DNA of 50,878 bases from Sphaerotilus sp. (GTDB lineage Bacteria > Pseudomonadota > Gammaproteobacteria > Burkholderiales > Burkholderiaceae_C): positions 1-50,878 of the forward strand of contig JAAFKB010000019.1 in assembly GCA_013299055.1 (NCBI GenBank), read 5' to 3'. The notes beneath the pieces were generated by a model. It worked only from the letters and a program-made list of their open reading frames with translations. It had not been told where the DNA came from and made no database searches. The translations under genes were made by a program, and so were the position numbers. Below are positions 21,152 to 30,789 of this stretch, one piece after another. The first letter of the stretch is position 1. Every line of letters starts with the position of its first letter.

Positions 21152-23467
21152 TCAGGCGCGTTCGACGCTCAGGGCACCGAACACGGCCCCCAGCGCGGCG
21201 GTGGAGGGATGGCCGGCGCTCACACGCACGGTGTCGGCCGCCAGCGAGACATCCAGCGCAGCGGGCAGCACGGCACTGCCGCCGCCCTGCACGACACGTA
21301 CCTTGGCGCCATCCTGCAGACCCAGCTGTGCCCAGAGCGCAGCGTTGAGCGCCACCAGCGGTGCATTCGCGTCCGCTGTCTGCTGCAGCGACGGGGCACG
21401 GCGCACGACCGAATCGGTGGCGTAGACCGGCACATTGGCGATGCGCTGCAGGCCGGCGGGCGCGGCGACGATCTCCGGGGAGGCACTGCTGCGGTTGGAC
21501 AGGCGACTCGCGACCTTGGCCGCGTCCGTCAGTCCGGCGGCGGCGCGCACGTCCTCGACCGACTCCTGCGCGAAGCCGTTCAGGCCCAGCAGGTTGCCCA
21601 GCACGCGCAGCACCTTCCAGCCCGGACGGGTGTCGCCCAGCGGACGCACCACGCCGTGGAAACTCTGCACGCGGCCATCCGCGTTGACGAAGCTGCCACC
21701 GGTTTCGGTGAACGGCGCGATCGGCAGCATCACGTCGGCGAACTCGACATTCGCCTGGAACGGGCTGAACGCGACGACCATCTCGGCGGCCTGCAACGAC
21801 TTGGCGGCCTGTGCGGCATTGGCGGCGTCCAGCACCGGCTCGGTGTTGAACAGCAGATACGCCTTGAGCGACTTGGCCAGCATCTGACCCGCGTCCAGAC
21901 CGCCCTGCCCCGGCTGTGCGCCGACCAGCTGCGCCCCGACACCGTTGCCCGAGTCGCCCAGATAGCCACAGCGGGCACCAGCCTGCTCGGCGATCCAGTT
22001 CGCGATGGCCAGCAGTTCAGCCGCCTGCGGGTGCGCGGCGGCGGCGTTGCCCAGCAGCACCGCCGTGCGGGCGCCCGACAGCAGCGCGTTGGCAATACCC
22101 TGGGCCTGCTCACCCGGTGTGACCGACAGCGGTGCAGTCACGCCCTTGGCGGTGGCCACGGCAGCGGCGACCTCGATCAGCACCGACAGCCAGTCCGACG
22201 GCGCCGCGACGATCTCGCCCGCGACGGTCATGGCCCAGTCGTCCGACAGCGCGCCGATGCGCATCACCTTGGCACCACGGCGGGTGGCCTGGCGCAGGCG
22301 TTGGGCGAACAGCGGGTGGTCCTTGCGCAGGAAGGAGCCGATCACCAGCGCGCGATCCAGCGTGGACAGCTCGGCGATCGGCAGGCCCAGCCAGCGCACG
22401 GCCCCGGCTTCGGTGCGGAAATCGCTGTGGCGCAGGCGGTGGTCGATGTTCTGGCTGCCCAGGCCGCGCACCAGCTCACCCAGCAGGAACAGCTCTTCGT
22501 TCGTGCTCACGCCCGAGGCCAGCGCGCCCACCGAGGCGGCACCGTGCTGAGCAGCGATGTTCTTCAGGCCGTTGGCGACGTACTCCAGCGCGGTCGTCCA
22601 GTCCACCGGCTTCCACTGGCCACCCTGCTTGAGCATGGGCTGCGTCAGGCGGGCGTCGCTGTTGAGCGCCTCGTAGCTGAAGCGGTCGCGGTCGGCGATC
22701 CAGCACTCGTTGACGGCGTCGTTTTCCAGCGGCACCGCGCGCAGCACCTTGTGGTTCTTCACCTGGACGATCAGGTTGGCACCCGTCGAATCGTGCGGGC
22801 TGACGCTCTTGCGGCGCGACAGCTCCCAAGTGCGGGCGCTGTAGCGGAACGGCTTGCTGGTCAGCGCACCGACCGGGCAGATGTCGATCATGTTGCCCGA
22901 CAGCTCGGAGTCGATCGTCTGGCCGACAAACGTGGTGATCTCGGCGTGCTCGCCACGCTGGAGCATGCCGAGTTCCATCTGGCCGGCGATTTCCTGGCCG
23001 AAGCGCACGCAGCGGGTGCAGTGGATGCAGCGGCTCATCTCTTCCATCGAGATCAGCGGGCCGACCTCCTTGTGGAAGACGACGCGCTTTTCCTCTTCAT
23101 AGCGCGAAGCCGACTTGCCGTAGCCGACCGCCAGATCCTGCAACTGGCACTCGCCGCCCTGGTCGCAGATGGGGCAATCCAGCGGGTGGTTGATGAGCAG
23201 GAACTCCATCACCGACTGCTGGGCTTTCAGTGCCTTGTCGCTCTTGGTGCGCACGATCATGCCCTGCGTCACCGGCGTGGCGCAGGCGGGCATGGGCTTC
23301 GGCGCCTTTTCCACGTCCACGAGGCACATGCGGCAGTTCGCGGCGATCGAGAGCTTCTTGTGGTAGCAGAAGTGCGGGATGTAGGTGCCAGCCGCTTCGG
23401 CCGCATGCATCACCATGCTGCCTTCGAGCACCGAAACCTTCTTGCCGTCGAGTTCGATTTCAACCAT
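21152..23467 (-). CDS. nuoG: NADH-quinone oxidoreductase subunit G
   Basis: The 75-kDa Fe-S subunit of the peripheral arm, 771 residues. The N-terminal 2Fe-2S domain has the Cys set from [20 protein letters not shown] to ACATPV. The His-Cys ligated cluster N5 is [14 protein letters not shown], followed by the 4Fe-4S motif [11 protein letters not shown] and [11 protein letters not shown]. The C-terminal molybdopterin-oxidoreductase-like domain carries no obvious cofactor. ATG 23467 begins [11 protein letters not shown] and overlaps the nuoF 3' end by eight bases. Confidence 0.97.
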   Translation of the reverse strand: MVEIELDGKKVSVLEGSMVMHAAEAAGTYIPHFCYHKKLSIAANCRMCLVDVEKAPKPMPACATPVTQGMIVRTKSDKALKAQQSVMEFLLINHPLDCPICDQGGECQLQDLAVGYGKSASRYEEEKRVVFHKEVGPLISMEEMSRCIHCTRCVRFGQEIAGQMELGMLQRGEHAEITTFVGQTIDSELSGNMIDICPVGALTSKPFRYSARTWELSRRKSVSPHDSTGANLIVQVKNHKVLRAVPLENDAVNECWIADRDRFSYEALNSDARLTQPMLKQGGQWKPVDWTTALEYVANGLKNIAAQHGAASVGALASGVSTNEELFLLGELVRGLGSQNIDHRLRHSDFRTEAGAVRWLGLPIAELSTLDRALVIGSFLRKDHPLFAQRLRQATRRGAKVMRIGALSDDWAMTVAGEIVAAPSDWLSVLIEVAAAVATAKGVTAPLSVTPGEQAQGIANALLSGARTAVLLGNAAAAHPQAAELLAIANWIAEQAGARCGYLGDSGNGVGAQLVGAQPGQGGLDAGQMLAKSLKAYLLFNTEPVLDAANAAQAAKSLQAAEMVVAFSPFQANVEFADVMLPIAPFTETGGSFVNADGRVQSFHGVVRPLGDTRPGWKVLRVLGNLLGLNGFAQESVEDVRAAAGLTDAAKVASRLSNRSSASPEIVAAPAGLQRIANVPVYATDSVVRRAPSLQQTADANAPLVALNAALWAQLGLQDGAKVRVVQGGGSAVLPAALDVSLAADTVRVSAGHPSTAALGAVFGALSVERA

Positions 23468-24812
23468 GTTCGTTCGTCCCGGCCATGCAGGTCTTGTGTT
23501 CGATGTGGTGGACAAATTCGTGGCGGAAATGCTTGAGCATCCCGCGCACCGGCATCGCTGCCGCGTCCCCCAGCGCACAGATGGTGCGGCCCATGATGTT
23601 CTCGGCCACGTTGTCGAGCAGCGCCAGATCGTCAGGGCGACCGTGGCCGGTCTCGATGCGGTCCACCATCTTCGACAGCCAGCCCGTGCCTTCGCGGCAG
23701 GGGGTGCATTGGCCGCAGGATTCGTGCGCGTAGAAGTAGGACAGGCGCTGCAGACTCTTGACCATGCAGCGGGTGTCGTCCATCACGATGACCGCGCCCG
23801 ACCCGAGCATGGAGCCGGCCTTGCTGATGGAGTCGTAGTCCATCGTGCAGTTCATCATCACGTCGGCGGGCAGCACGGGTGACGACGAGCCACCCGGGAT
23901 CACCGCCTTGAGCTTCTTGCCACCCTTGACACCACCGGCCAGCTCCAGCAGCTTGGCGAACGGCGTGCCCATCGGGATCTCGTAGTTGCCGGGACGCTCC
24001 ACGTCACCGACCATCGAGAAGATCTTGGTGCCGCCGTTGTTCGGCTTGCCGCACTCCAGGTACGCCTGACCACCGTTGCGGATGATCCAGGGCACGGCCG
24101 CAAACGTCTCGGTGTTGTTGATCGTCGTCGGACGGCCATACAGACCGAAGCTCGCGGGAAACGGCGGCTTGAAGCGCGGCTGGCCCTTCTTGCCTTCGAG
24201 CGACTCCAGCAGCGCGGTTTCTTCACCGCAGATGTAGGCGCCGAAGCCGTGGAAGGCGTGCAACTGGAAGCTGTGCTTGCTGCCGAGGATGCTGGCACCC
24301 AGATAGCCGGCGGCGCGAGCCTCTTCCAGCGCCTCCTCGAAGCGGTCGTACGCGTCGAAGATTTCACCGTGGATGTAGTTGTAGCCAACCGAGATGCCCA
24401 TCGCGTAGGCGGCGATGACCATGCCTTCGATGACGATGTGCGGGTTGAAGCGCAGGATGTCGCGGTCCTTGCATGTCCCCGGCTCGCCTTCGTCCGAGTT
24501 GCAGACCAGGTACTTCTGCACCGGCAACGCGCGCGGCATGAAGCTCCACTTCAGACCCGTCGGGAAGCCTGCGCCCCCACGGCCGCGCAGCCCGGACGCC
24601 TTCACGTCGGCGATCACCTGATCGGCGGTCATGCCCGCACCCTCACCTTGGGCGAGGATCTTGCGCAGCGCCTGGTAGCCACCACGGGCTTCGTAGTCCT
24701 TCAGGCGCCAGTTGCTGCCATCCAGCCCGGCGTAGATCTGCGGGTTGATGTGCCGGTCATGGAAACAGGTCTCGACACCCGTTGCCTGGAATTTGGAGAG
24801 GTCCAGAGTCAT
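23460..24812 (-). CDS. nuoF: NADH-quinone oxidoreductase subunit F
   Basis: NADH- and FMN-binding 51-kDa subunit, 450 residues. Motifs are [20 protein letters not shown] (NADH/FMN), [32 protein letters not shown], and the 4Fe-4S cluster N3 segment [15 protein letters not shown] near the C terminus. It accepts electrons from NADH and passes them through NuoE and NuoG. It starts 18 bases after nuoE. Confidence 0.97.
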   Translation of the reverse strand: MTLDLSKFQATGVETCFHDRHINPQIYAGLDGSNWRLKDYEARGGYQALRKILAQGEGAGMTADQVIADVKASGLRGRGGAGFPTGLKWSFMPRALPVQKYLVCNSDEGEPGTCKDRDILRFNPHIVIEGMVIAAYAMGISVGYNYIHGEIFDAYDRFEEALEEARAAGYLGASILGSKHSFQLHAFHGFGAYICGEETALLESLEGKKGQPRFKPPFPASFGLYGRPTTINNTETFAAVPWIIRNGGQAYLECGKPNNGGTKIFSMVGDVERPGNYEIPMGTPFAKLLELAGGVKGGKKLKAVIPGGSSSPVLPADVMMNCTMDYDSISKAGSMLGSGAVIVMDDTRCMVKSLQRLSYFYAHESCGQCTPCREGTGWLSKMVDRIETGHGRPDDLALLDNVAENIMGRTICALGDAAAMPVRGMLKHFRHEFVHHIEHKTCMAGTNEHG

Positions 24813-24830
24813 GTGCTTGTCCGCCCTGGT

Positions 24831-25328
24831 TCAGTTGACCGCAGCCTTGGCGTGCGCCTGGAGCGTGGCGACCAGTTCGTCGAGGCGGCTGTTGCTCATG
24901 TAGCTGACCATCTGGCGGTCGTTGACCAGCATCACCGGAGCATCTGCACAAGCGCCCAGGCACTCGCACTTCTGCACCGTGAACAAGCCGTCCGCCGTCG
25001 TGCCACCGTCTTCGACCCCCAGCTTCTCGCACAGGTAGTCCATCGCCTGCTGCCCCTTGCGCAACTGGCACGGCAGGTTGGTGCAGACGTTCAGCTTGAA
25101 CTGTCCGACCGGGCGCTGGTTGTACATGTTGTAGAAGGTCGTGACCTCGCGCACCGCGATGGGGGCCATGCCGAGCACGTTGGCAATGGCCGCCTCCGCT
25201 TCGGCCGAGACCCAGCCCAGTTCCTGCTGGGCAATCGACAGACAGGCCATCACCGCCGACTGCTTCTGGTCGGCGGGGTACTTGGCAACTTCGCGCGCAA
25301 AACGCGCCAGGGTGGCTTCACTGAACAT
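24831..25328 (-). CDS. nuoE: NADH-quinone oxidoreductase subunit E
   Basis: The 24-kDa thioredoxin-fold 2Fe-2S subunit of the NADH module, 165 residues. The cluster ligands are Cys82 and Cys87 (CTNLPC) and Cys123 and Cys127 (CLGAC). The N-terminal helical domain reads LARFAREVAKYPADQKQSAVMACL. It follows nuoD by 33 bases and precedes nuoF. Confidence 0.97.
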   Translation of the reverse strand: MFSEATLARFAREVAKYPADQKQSAVMACLSIAQQELGWVSAEAEAAIANVLGMAPIAVREVTTFYNMYNQRPVGQFKLNVCTNLPCQLRKGQQAMDYLCEKLGVEDGGTTADGLFTVQKCECLGACADAPVMLVNDRQMVSYMSNSRLDELVATLQAHAKAAVN

Positions 25329-25361
25329 GGGGTTCGTCGCTTCCGGAATAGCAGCGGTCGG

Positions 25362-26615
25362 TCAGCGGTCGATCTCGCCGAACACGATGTCCATCGTGCC
25401 GATGATGGCCACGGCGTCGGCGATCATGTGGCCGCGCGACATCTCGTCGAGGGCAGCCAGATGCACATAACCGGGCGGGCGGATCTTCATGCGGTAGGGC
25501 TTGTTGGCACCGTCGCTGATCAGGTAGATGCCGAATTCGCCCTTCGGATGCTCGACGGCGGCATACGCCTCGCCTTCGGGCACATGGAAGCCTTCGGTGA
25601 AAAGCTTGAAATGGTGGATCAGCTCTTCCATCGAGGTCTTCATCTCGACGCGGGACGGCGGCGCGACCTTGTGGTTGCTGGTGATGACGGGGCCGGGGTT
25701 CTTGCGCAGCCAGTCCACGCACTGCTGGATGATGCGGTTGGCCTGACGCATCTCCTCGATGCGCACGAGGTAGCGGTCGTAGGTGTCGCCGTTGACGCCC
25801 AGCGGGATGTCGAAGTCCATGCGGTCATAGACTTCGTAGGGCTGGTTCTTGCGCAGATCCCAGGCAATCCCCGAGCCACGCAGCATCGCACCCGTGAAGC
25901 CGAGGTTGAGCGCACGCTCCGGTGTCACGACACCGATGCCGACGGTGCGCTGCTTCCAGATGCGGTTGTCGGTCAGCAGCGTCTCGTACTCGTCGACCAG
26001 CGTCGGGAAACGCTTCGAGAAGTCCTCGATGAAGTCCAGCAACGAGCCCTGGCGATTCTCGTTCAGCCGCGCCATCGCCTTGGCGTTGCGGATCTTGCTG
26101 TGCTTGTACTGCGGCATCGTGTCCGGCAGGTCGCGGTAGACGCCGCCCGGACGGAAATAGGCCGCGTGCATGCGCGCACCCGATACCGCTTCGTACATGT
26201 CGAACAGATCTTCCCGCTCGCGGAAGCAGTAGATCAGCATGTTCATGGCGCCGCAGTCCATGCCATGGCAACCCAGCCACAGCAGGTGGTTCAGCAGGCG
26301 GGTGATCTCGCTGAACAGCACGCGGATGTACTGGGCGCGGATCGGCACATCAACGCCGAGCAGCTTCTCGATCGCCAGGCAATAGGCATGCTCGTTGGCC
26401 ATCATCGACACGTAGTCGAGGCGGTCCATGTACGGCAGCGACTGGATGAAGGTCTTGCTCTCGGCCAGCTTCTCGGTGGCGCGGTGCAGCAGGCCGATGT
26501 GCGGGTCGGCGCGCTGGATGACTTCACCATCCAGTTCGAGCACCAGCCGCAGCACGCCGTGGGCCGCCGGGTGCTGGGGACCGAAGTTCAGGGTGTAGTT
26601 CTTGATTTCAGCCAT
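25362..26615 (-). CDS. nuoD: NADH-quinone oxidoreductase subunit D
   Basis: The 49-kDa subunit that lines the quinone site, 417 residues. It begins [20 protein letters not shown] and includes [31 protein letters not shown] and the conserved C-terminal [11 protein letters not shown] and FGEIDR end. It is separate from nuoC, unlike the fused E. coli nuoCD. It starts 31 bases after nuoC. Confidence 0.97.
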   Translation of the reverse strand: MAEIKNYTLNFGPQHPAAHGVLRLVLELDGEVIQRADPHIGLLHRATEKLAESKTFIQSLPYMDRLDYVSMMANEHAYCLAIEKLLGVDVPIRAQYIRVLFSEITRLLNHLLWLGCHGMDCGAMNMLIYCFREREDLFDMYEAVSGARMHAAYFRPGGVYRDLPDTMPQYKHSKIRNAKAMARLNENRQGSLLDFIEDFSKRFPTLVDEYETLLTDNRIWKQRTVGIGVVTPERALNLGFTGAMLRGSGIAWDLRKNQPYEVYDRMDFDIPLGVNGDTYDRYLVRIEEMRQANRIIQQCVDWLRKNPGPVITSNHKVAPPSRVEMKTSMEELIHHFKLFTEGFHVPEGEAYAAVEHPKGEFGIYLISDGANKPYRMKIRPPGYVHLAALDEMSRGHMIADAVAIIGTMDIVFGEIDR

Positions 26616-26646
26616 GGATCAACCTCAGGTGGGGCGCTGCGCCAGC

Positions 26647-27246
26647 TCAGTGCAGGCCGCCGTAGTGGTCTTCGCGGATGATGCGCGGCGTGATCTCGCG
26701 CGGCTCGATCGTGACCGGCTGGTAGATGACGCGCTTCTGCTCGGGGTCGTAGCGCATCTCGACGTGACCCGTCACCGGGAAGTCCTTGCGCATCGGGTGG
26801 CCGATGAAGCCGTAGTCGGTGAGGATGCGGCGCAGGTCGTCGTGGCCGTCGAACACGATGCCGTACAGGTCGAAGGCTTCGCGCTCGAACCAGTTGGCGG
26901 CCGACCACAGCGGGGTCAGCGCCGGCACGACCGGAAAGTCGTCGTCCGCGGCAAACACCTTCAGGCGCAGGCGCCAGTTCTTGCTGACCGACAGCAGGTG
27001 CGTGACCACGGCATAGCGCAGGCCTTCATGCAGCCCGTCCTTGTAGCCGCTGTAGTCGACGCCGCACAGGTCGATCAACTGCTCGAAGCACAGTTCGGGA
27101 TGGTCGCGCAGCGTCTTGGCCACCGACAGCGAGTCGGCCACCTTCACCGTGACCGTGATCTCGCCACGGGCACGCACCAGGCTGACGAGACGGTCGGCCA
27201 GCACACGCTCCAGCGTAGCCTGCAAGGTATCGAGTTTCTGCGTCAT
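26647..27246 (-). CDS. nuoC: NADH-quinone oxidoreductase subunit C
   Basis: The 30-kDa subunit of the peripheral arm, 199 residues. It has CGVDYSGY, the family signature [22 protein letters not shown] and [18 protein letters not shown], then the C-terminal tail ending [11 protein letters not shown] 27246 begins MTQKLDTLQ; the longer open frame upstream overlaps nuoB and is rejected. It starts 13 bases after nuoB. Confidence 0.96.
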   Translation of the reverse strand: MTQKLDTLQATLERVLADRLVSLVRARGEITVTVKVADSLSVAKTLRDHPELCFEQLIDLCGVDYSGYKDGLHEGLRYAVVTHLLSVSKNWRLRLKVFAADDDFPVVPALTPLWSAANWFEREAFDLYGIVFDGHDDLRRILTDYGFIGHPMRKDFPVTGHVEMRYDPEQKRVIYQPVTIEPREITPRIIREDHYGGLH

Positions 27247-27259
27247 GCGGTGTACCTGC

Positions 27260-27736
27260 TCAGCGGGCGATGGTGTTTTCGCGGCGGATCTTGGCTTGAA
27301 GCTGCAGGATGCCGTACAGCAGCGCCTCGGCCGTGGGGGGACAGCCCGGCACGTAGACATCCACTGGCACCACACGGTCACAGCCGCGCACCACCGAGTA
27401 GCTGTAGTGGTAGTAGCCGCCGCCATTCGCGCACGACCCCATCGACAACACCCAGCGCGGCTCTGCCATCTGGTCGTACACCTTGCGCAGTGCCGGAGCC
27501 ATCTTGTTGCACAGCGTGCCAGCGACGATCATCAGGTCTGACTGCCGAGGACTGGGTCGGAACAGCATGCCGAAGCGGTCGATGTCGTAGCGCGATGCAC
27601 CAGCGTGCATCATCTCGACCGCACAGCACGCCAGCCCGAACGTCATCGGCCAGAGCGATCCGGTCTTCGACCAGTTGATCAGGGTATCGACACTCGTCGT
27701 GACGAAACCTTCCTTGAGTACGCCTTCAATGCCCAT
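27260..27736 (-). CDS. nuoB: NADH-quinone oxidoreductase subunit B
   Basis: The PSST-type subunit carrying cluster N2, 158 residues. The cluster ligands are the tandem Cys37-Cys38 in GLACCAVEM, Cys102 in MGSCANGGG and Cys132 in [11 protein letters not shown]. It is the last electron carrier before quinone. It begins 14 bases after nuoA. Confidence 0.97.
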   Translation of the reverse strand: MGIEGVLKEGFVTTSVDTLINWSKTGSLWPMTFGLACCAVEMMHAGASRYDIDRFGMLFRPSPRQSDLMIVAGTLCNKMAPALRKVYDQMAEPRWVLSMGSCANGGGYYHYSYSVVRGCDRVVPVDVYVPGCPPTAEALLYGILQLQAKIRRENTIAR

Positions 27737-27750
27737 GATGTGCTCTCAGT

Positions 27751-28110
27751 TCATTCCCAGTCGAGGGCGCCTTTTTTCCATTCGTAGACGAATCCGACCA
27801 CCAGGATGCCCAGGAAGACCATCATCGCCCAGAAACCTGTCGGCCCGATTTCACGCAGCGACACGGCCCACGGAAACAGGAACGCGATTTCCAGATCGAA
27901 CAGAATGAAGAGAATCGCCACCAGGTAGTAGCGCACATCGAACTTCATGCGCGCATCTTCGAATGCCTCGAAACCACACTCGTACGGCGAATTCTTGGCC
28001 GGATCAGGACGGTGCGGACCCAGCAACGCACCCAGCAACTGGGGCACCACGCCGACACCGACGCCGACAAGAATGAACAGGATGACGGGAAGGTATTGTT
28101 CCAGATTCAT
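27751..28110 (-). CDS. nuoA: NADH-quinone oxidoreductase subunit A
   Basis: Three-helix membrane subunit of complex I, 119 residues, the usual betaproteobacterial length. It begins [20 protein letters not shown] and includes [31 protein letters not shown] with the conserved quinone-loop cysteine. ATG 28110 is preferred over an in-frame TTG at 28119. It is the first gene of the nuo operon, ~170 bases downstream of tRNA-Leu. Confidence 0.96.
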   Translation of the reverse strand: MNLEQYLPVILFILVGVGVGVVPQLLGALLGPHRPDPAKNSPYECGFEAFEDARMKFDVRYYLVAILFILFDLEIAFLFPWAVSLREIGPTGFWAMMVFLGILVVGFVYEWKKGALDWE

Positions 28111-28220
28111 GTCGGTCAACTCGCCAGATCCTCATGCGGCAAAAATAAAGCGCGCCGCCCGGGAAAACACTTTTGTGTCTAACCGCGTGCTCAGCGCGCC
28201 CACCTGCTCCCTGCGCCTAA

Positions 28221-28250
28221 GTATTGCCAGGGCGCCGAATCAAACCTCAA
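28221..28250 (-). promoter_or_regulatory. Candidate sigma70 promoter for the nuo operon
   Basis: On the minus strand TTGAGG (28250-28245) is separated by 18 bases from CAATAC (28226-28221), between tRNA-Leu and nuoA. The match to consensus is moderate. The operon may equally be read through from tpiA-secG. Confidence 0.3.
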
Positions 28251-28278
28251 CGGGCATTTGATTCACATGTCATGTACA

Positions 28279-28363
28279 TGGTGCCGACGGCGAGACTCGA
28301 ACTCGCACAGCTTTCGCCACTACCCCCTCAAGATAGCGTGTCTACCAATTTCACCACGTCGGC
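28279..28363 (-). tRNA. tRNA-Leu (anticodon GAG)
   Basis: An 85-base tRNA with a class II long variable arm. The acceptor stem GCCGACG (28363-28357) pairs with CGTCGGC (28289-28283), followed by discriminator A and an encoded CCA. The D region GGTGAAATTGGTAGACAC, the anticodon loop TTGAGGG with GAG at 28329-28327 on a five-pair stem, and the T-loop GTTCGAGTC are all present. It lies between secG and nuoA, its usual site in Burkholderiales. Confidence 0.97.
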
Positions 28364-28534
28364 ACGTTAAAACACGATTTTACAACCAACTTCCACGAAG
28401 CGCACCGACAGATCGCGCTGATACTGCACTTCGGTTTGTTGATTCGCTGCAGGTCGTGTTGCTTGCAGCGCAGCCTTGAATTCTAATGCCAATGAGGGTT
28501 TGCCTCAAGGGCCTCGGCTGTTTTTTCGCGTCAA

Positions 28535-28936
28535 TCAGCGCGAAGCCGGTGCCGAAGCCGCCACAGCCGACGCCGCTGGCGCTTCCACGAGGGCCGGAAT
28601 CTGAGCCGCGGCAGGCGCACTGGAGGCTGCAGCCGGGGCAGAAGCCGGAGCAGCGGCGCGGTCCAGAATGCTGCCCCCCGCTGCAGCCTCGCCCGTGCGC
28701 AGGTTGCCGAAGTAGGCAAGCGCCAGAGTGCAGACAAAAAACAACGTGGCAGCCACCGCCGTCGAGCGGGACAGGAAATTGGCACTGCCCGTGGCGCCGA
28801 ACAAGCTGCCCGACGAGCCGCCTCCGAACGCAGCCCCCATGTCGGCGCCCTTGCCCTGCTGCATCAGCACCAGCCCGATCATGGCAATGGCCGCCACCAG
28901 CTGCAGCAGCAGCACCAGGTTCATCATCACTTGCAT
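28535..28936 (-). CDS. secG: Preprotein translocase subunit SecG
   Basis: Small subunit of the SecYEG channel, 133 residues with two membrane spans. It has LVAAIAMIGLVLMQQGKGADMGAAFGGG, the conserved Gly-rich loop with SGSLFGATGSANFLSRSTA, and a second span ending LALAYFGNLRTG. The last ~45 residues are an Ala/Pro/Ser-rich tail not needed for the family fold. It follows tpiA by 18 bases and precedes tRNA-Leu by ~170 bases in which I see no gene. Confidence 0.95.
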   Translation of the reverse strand: MQVMMNLVLLLQLVAAIAMIGLVLMQQGKGADMGAAFGGGSSGSLFGATGSANFLSRSTAVAATLFFVCTLALAYFGNLRTGEAAAGGSILDRAAAPASAPAAASSAPAAAQIPALVEAPAASAVAASAPASR

Positions 28937-28954
28937 GGAAAAACTCCGTCTGTA

Positions 28955-29701
28955 TCAACCAGCGGCACGGGCGACGGCAACAAAATCCGCTGCCTTCAAT
29001 GCCGCACCACCGATCAGGCCACCGTCAATGTCAGCCTGGGAAAAAAGAACCGCCGCATTGTCGGCCTTGACACTGCCGCCGTAGAGCAGCTTCATCTCGG
29101 TCGCCCGGGGCGTGGCCGCTGCGAGTTGCGCACGCAGCACGGCATGCACCGCCTGCGCCTGCTCGGGCGACGCGGTGCGACCGGTGCCGATCGCCCACAC
29201 CGGCTCGTAGGCCACGACGACTTCACCGATGCACTGGCCAAGCGTGTGGATCACGGCCGAGAGCTGCCGCTTGACCACCGCTTCGGTCTCGCCCGCCTCG
29301 CGCTGTTCGAGCGTCTCGCCGACGCAGACGATCGGCGTGAGGCCCTTGGCCAGCGCGGCCTTGGCCTTGTCGGCGACCAGTTGATCGGATTCAGCATGGT
29401 AGGCGCGGCGCTCGGAGTGCCCGACGATGGCGTAGCGGCAACCGAACTCGGCCAGCATCGCCGCCGACACTTCGCCGGTGTAAGCACCCTGCGCGTGCGC
29501 CGAGACATCTTGCGAGCCCCAGGCCACGCTGCTGTTGGCCAGCGTCACCGCGACTTCGGACAGGTAGGGAAACGGCACGCACACTGCCACCTCACCCACG
29601 AAAGGGCGTGCGGCCAGAATGCCTTGCAGCAAATCAGCATTGGCCGCATGGCTGCCGTGCATCTTCCAGTTCCCCACCACCAGCTTGCGACGTGTCGTCA
29701 T
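28955..29701 (-). CDS. tpiA: Triosephosphate isomerase
   Basis: Glycolytic and gluconeogenic enzyme that interconverts dihydroxyacetone phosphate and glyceraldehyde-3-phosphate, 248 residues. The active-site residues are all present: Asn11 and Lys13 (GNWKMHG), His95 (IVGHSERR) and the catalytic base Glu166 (AYEPVWAIGTG), plus the phosphate-binding LYGGSVK and GLIGGAAL. ATG 29701 begins MTTRRKLVVGNWK; the open frame upstream is not conserved. It is the first gene of the tpiA-secG-tRNA-nuo series. Confidence 0.97.
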   Translation of the reverse strand: MTTRRKLVVGNWKMHGSHAANADLLQGILAARPFVGEVAVCVPFPYLSEVAVTLANSSVAWGSQDVSAHAQGAYTGEVSAAMLAEFGCRYAIVGHSERRAYHAESDQLVADKAKAALAKGLTPIVCVGETLEQREAGETEAVVKRQLSAVIHTLGQCIGEVVVAYEPVWAIGTGRTASPEQAQAVHAVLRAQLAAATPRATEMKLLYGGSVKADNAAVLFSQADIDGGLIGGAALKAADFVAVARAAG

Positions 29702-29760
29702 GATGAAAGCTCTCTGATCAAGTTGAAAAATACTGTCAGGAATGGCGTCAGGTGGTGACT

Positions 29761-30747
29761 TCACCAAGTCAGCACGATCTTGCCGATGTGCTGATTGGAC
29801 TCCATCAGGGCATGTGCCTGCGCTGCCTCGGTGGCGTGCAGCACGCTGTGAAGCACCGGCCGGATGCGGCCCGACGCGATCAACGGCCACACCCGTTCGC
29901 GCAGCGCGGCAGCCACGGCACCCTTGAATGCCACCGGACGCGGACGCAAGGTCGAACCCGTGACCGTCAAGCGCCGACGCAGCACCAGCCCGGCGTCGAA
30001 CTGCGCTTTCACGCCACCCTGCACCGCGATGATGACGAGCCGGCCATCCTCGGCCAGCGCCGTCACTTCACGCGCCACGTAGTCGCCAGCGACCATGTCC
30101 AGGATCACGTCCACGCCACGCCCACCCGTGAACCGGCGCGCCTCCTCGGCGAAGTCGACCGTGCGGTAGTTGATGGCGTGGTCGGCGCCGAGGTCGAGGC
30201 ACGCCTGGCACTTGGCGTCGCTGCCCGCCGTGGCGATGACCGTGGCGCCAAACGCCTTGGCCATCTGGATGGCGGTGACGCCGATGCCGCTGGTGCCGCC
30301 CTGGACCAGCAGCGTCTCGCCCGGTTGCAGCGCCGCACGCATGAACACGTTCGACCACACGGTGAAGCAGGTCTCGGGCAGGCTGGCCGCCTCCGTGTCG
30401 CTCAGACCCTCCGGTATCGGCAGGCACTGCACCGCCGGCGTCACGCACAACTCGGCGTAACCACCTCCCGGCGTCAGCGCACAGACGCGCTGCCCGATCG
30501 ACAAGCCCGACGCGGCCATCGCCTCGGCGTCACCGGCGACGATGATGCCGGCCACTTCCAGCCCCGGCAGATCCGAAGCACCCGGCGGTGGCGGGTAGGC
30601 GCCCATGCGCTGCAGCACATCGGGGCGGTTCACCCCGCTGGCCGCCACGCGGATCAACACCTCGCCCGCGCCCGGCACCGGGTCCGCACGCTCGACCAGC
30701 GTCAGCACGTCCGGCGGACCGGGGCGGGCGATTTCGATGGCTTTCAT
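29761..30747 (-). CDS. NAD(P)H quinone oxidoreductase, zinc-independent MDR family
   Basis: A medium-chain reductase of 328 residues of the quinone oxidoreductase (TP53I3/PIG3-like) group. It starts MKAIEIARPGPPDVL and has GVNRPDVLQRMGAYPPPPGASD, the cofactor-binding QGGTSGIGVTAIQMAKAFGA and GADHAINYR. It lacks the zinc ligands of alcohol dehydrogenases. It probably reduces quinones or enones with NADPH. It lies between pnp and tpiA, 42 bases after pnp in coordinates, and is likely in the same transcript. Confidence 0.9.
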   Translation of the reverse strand: MKAIEIARPGPPDVLTLVERADPVPGAGEVLIRVAASGVNRPDVLQRMGAYPPPPGASDLPGLEVAGIIVAGDAEAMAASGLSIGQRVCALTPGGGYAELCVTPAVQCLPIPEGLSDTEAASLPETCFTVWSNVFMRAALQPGETLLVQGGTSGIGVTAIQMAKAFGATVIATAGSDAKCQACLDLGADHAINYRTVDFAEEARRFTGGRGVDVILDMVAGDYVAREVTALAEDGRLVIIAVQGGVKAQFDAGLVLRRRLTVTGSTLRPRPVAFKGAVAAALRERVWPLIASGRIRPVLHSVLHATEAAQAHALMESNQHIGKIVLTW

Positions 30748-30789
30748 GGTGCGGGCTCCTTCGGACGCTCAGGGACATTCAGGCAACGA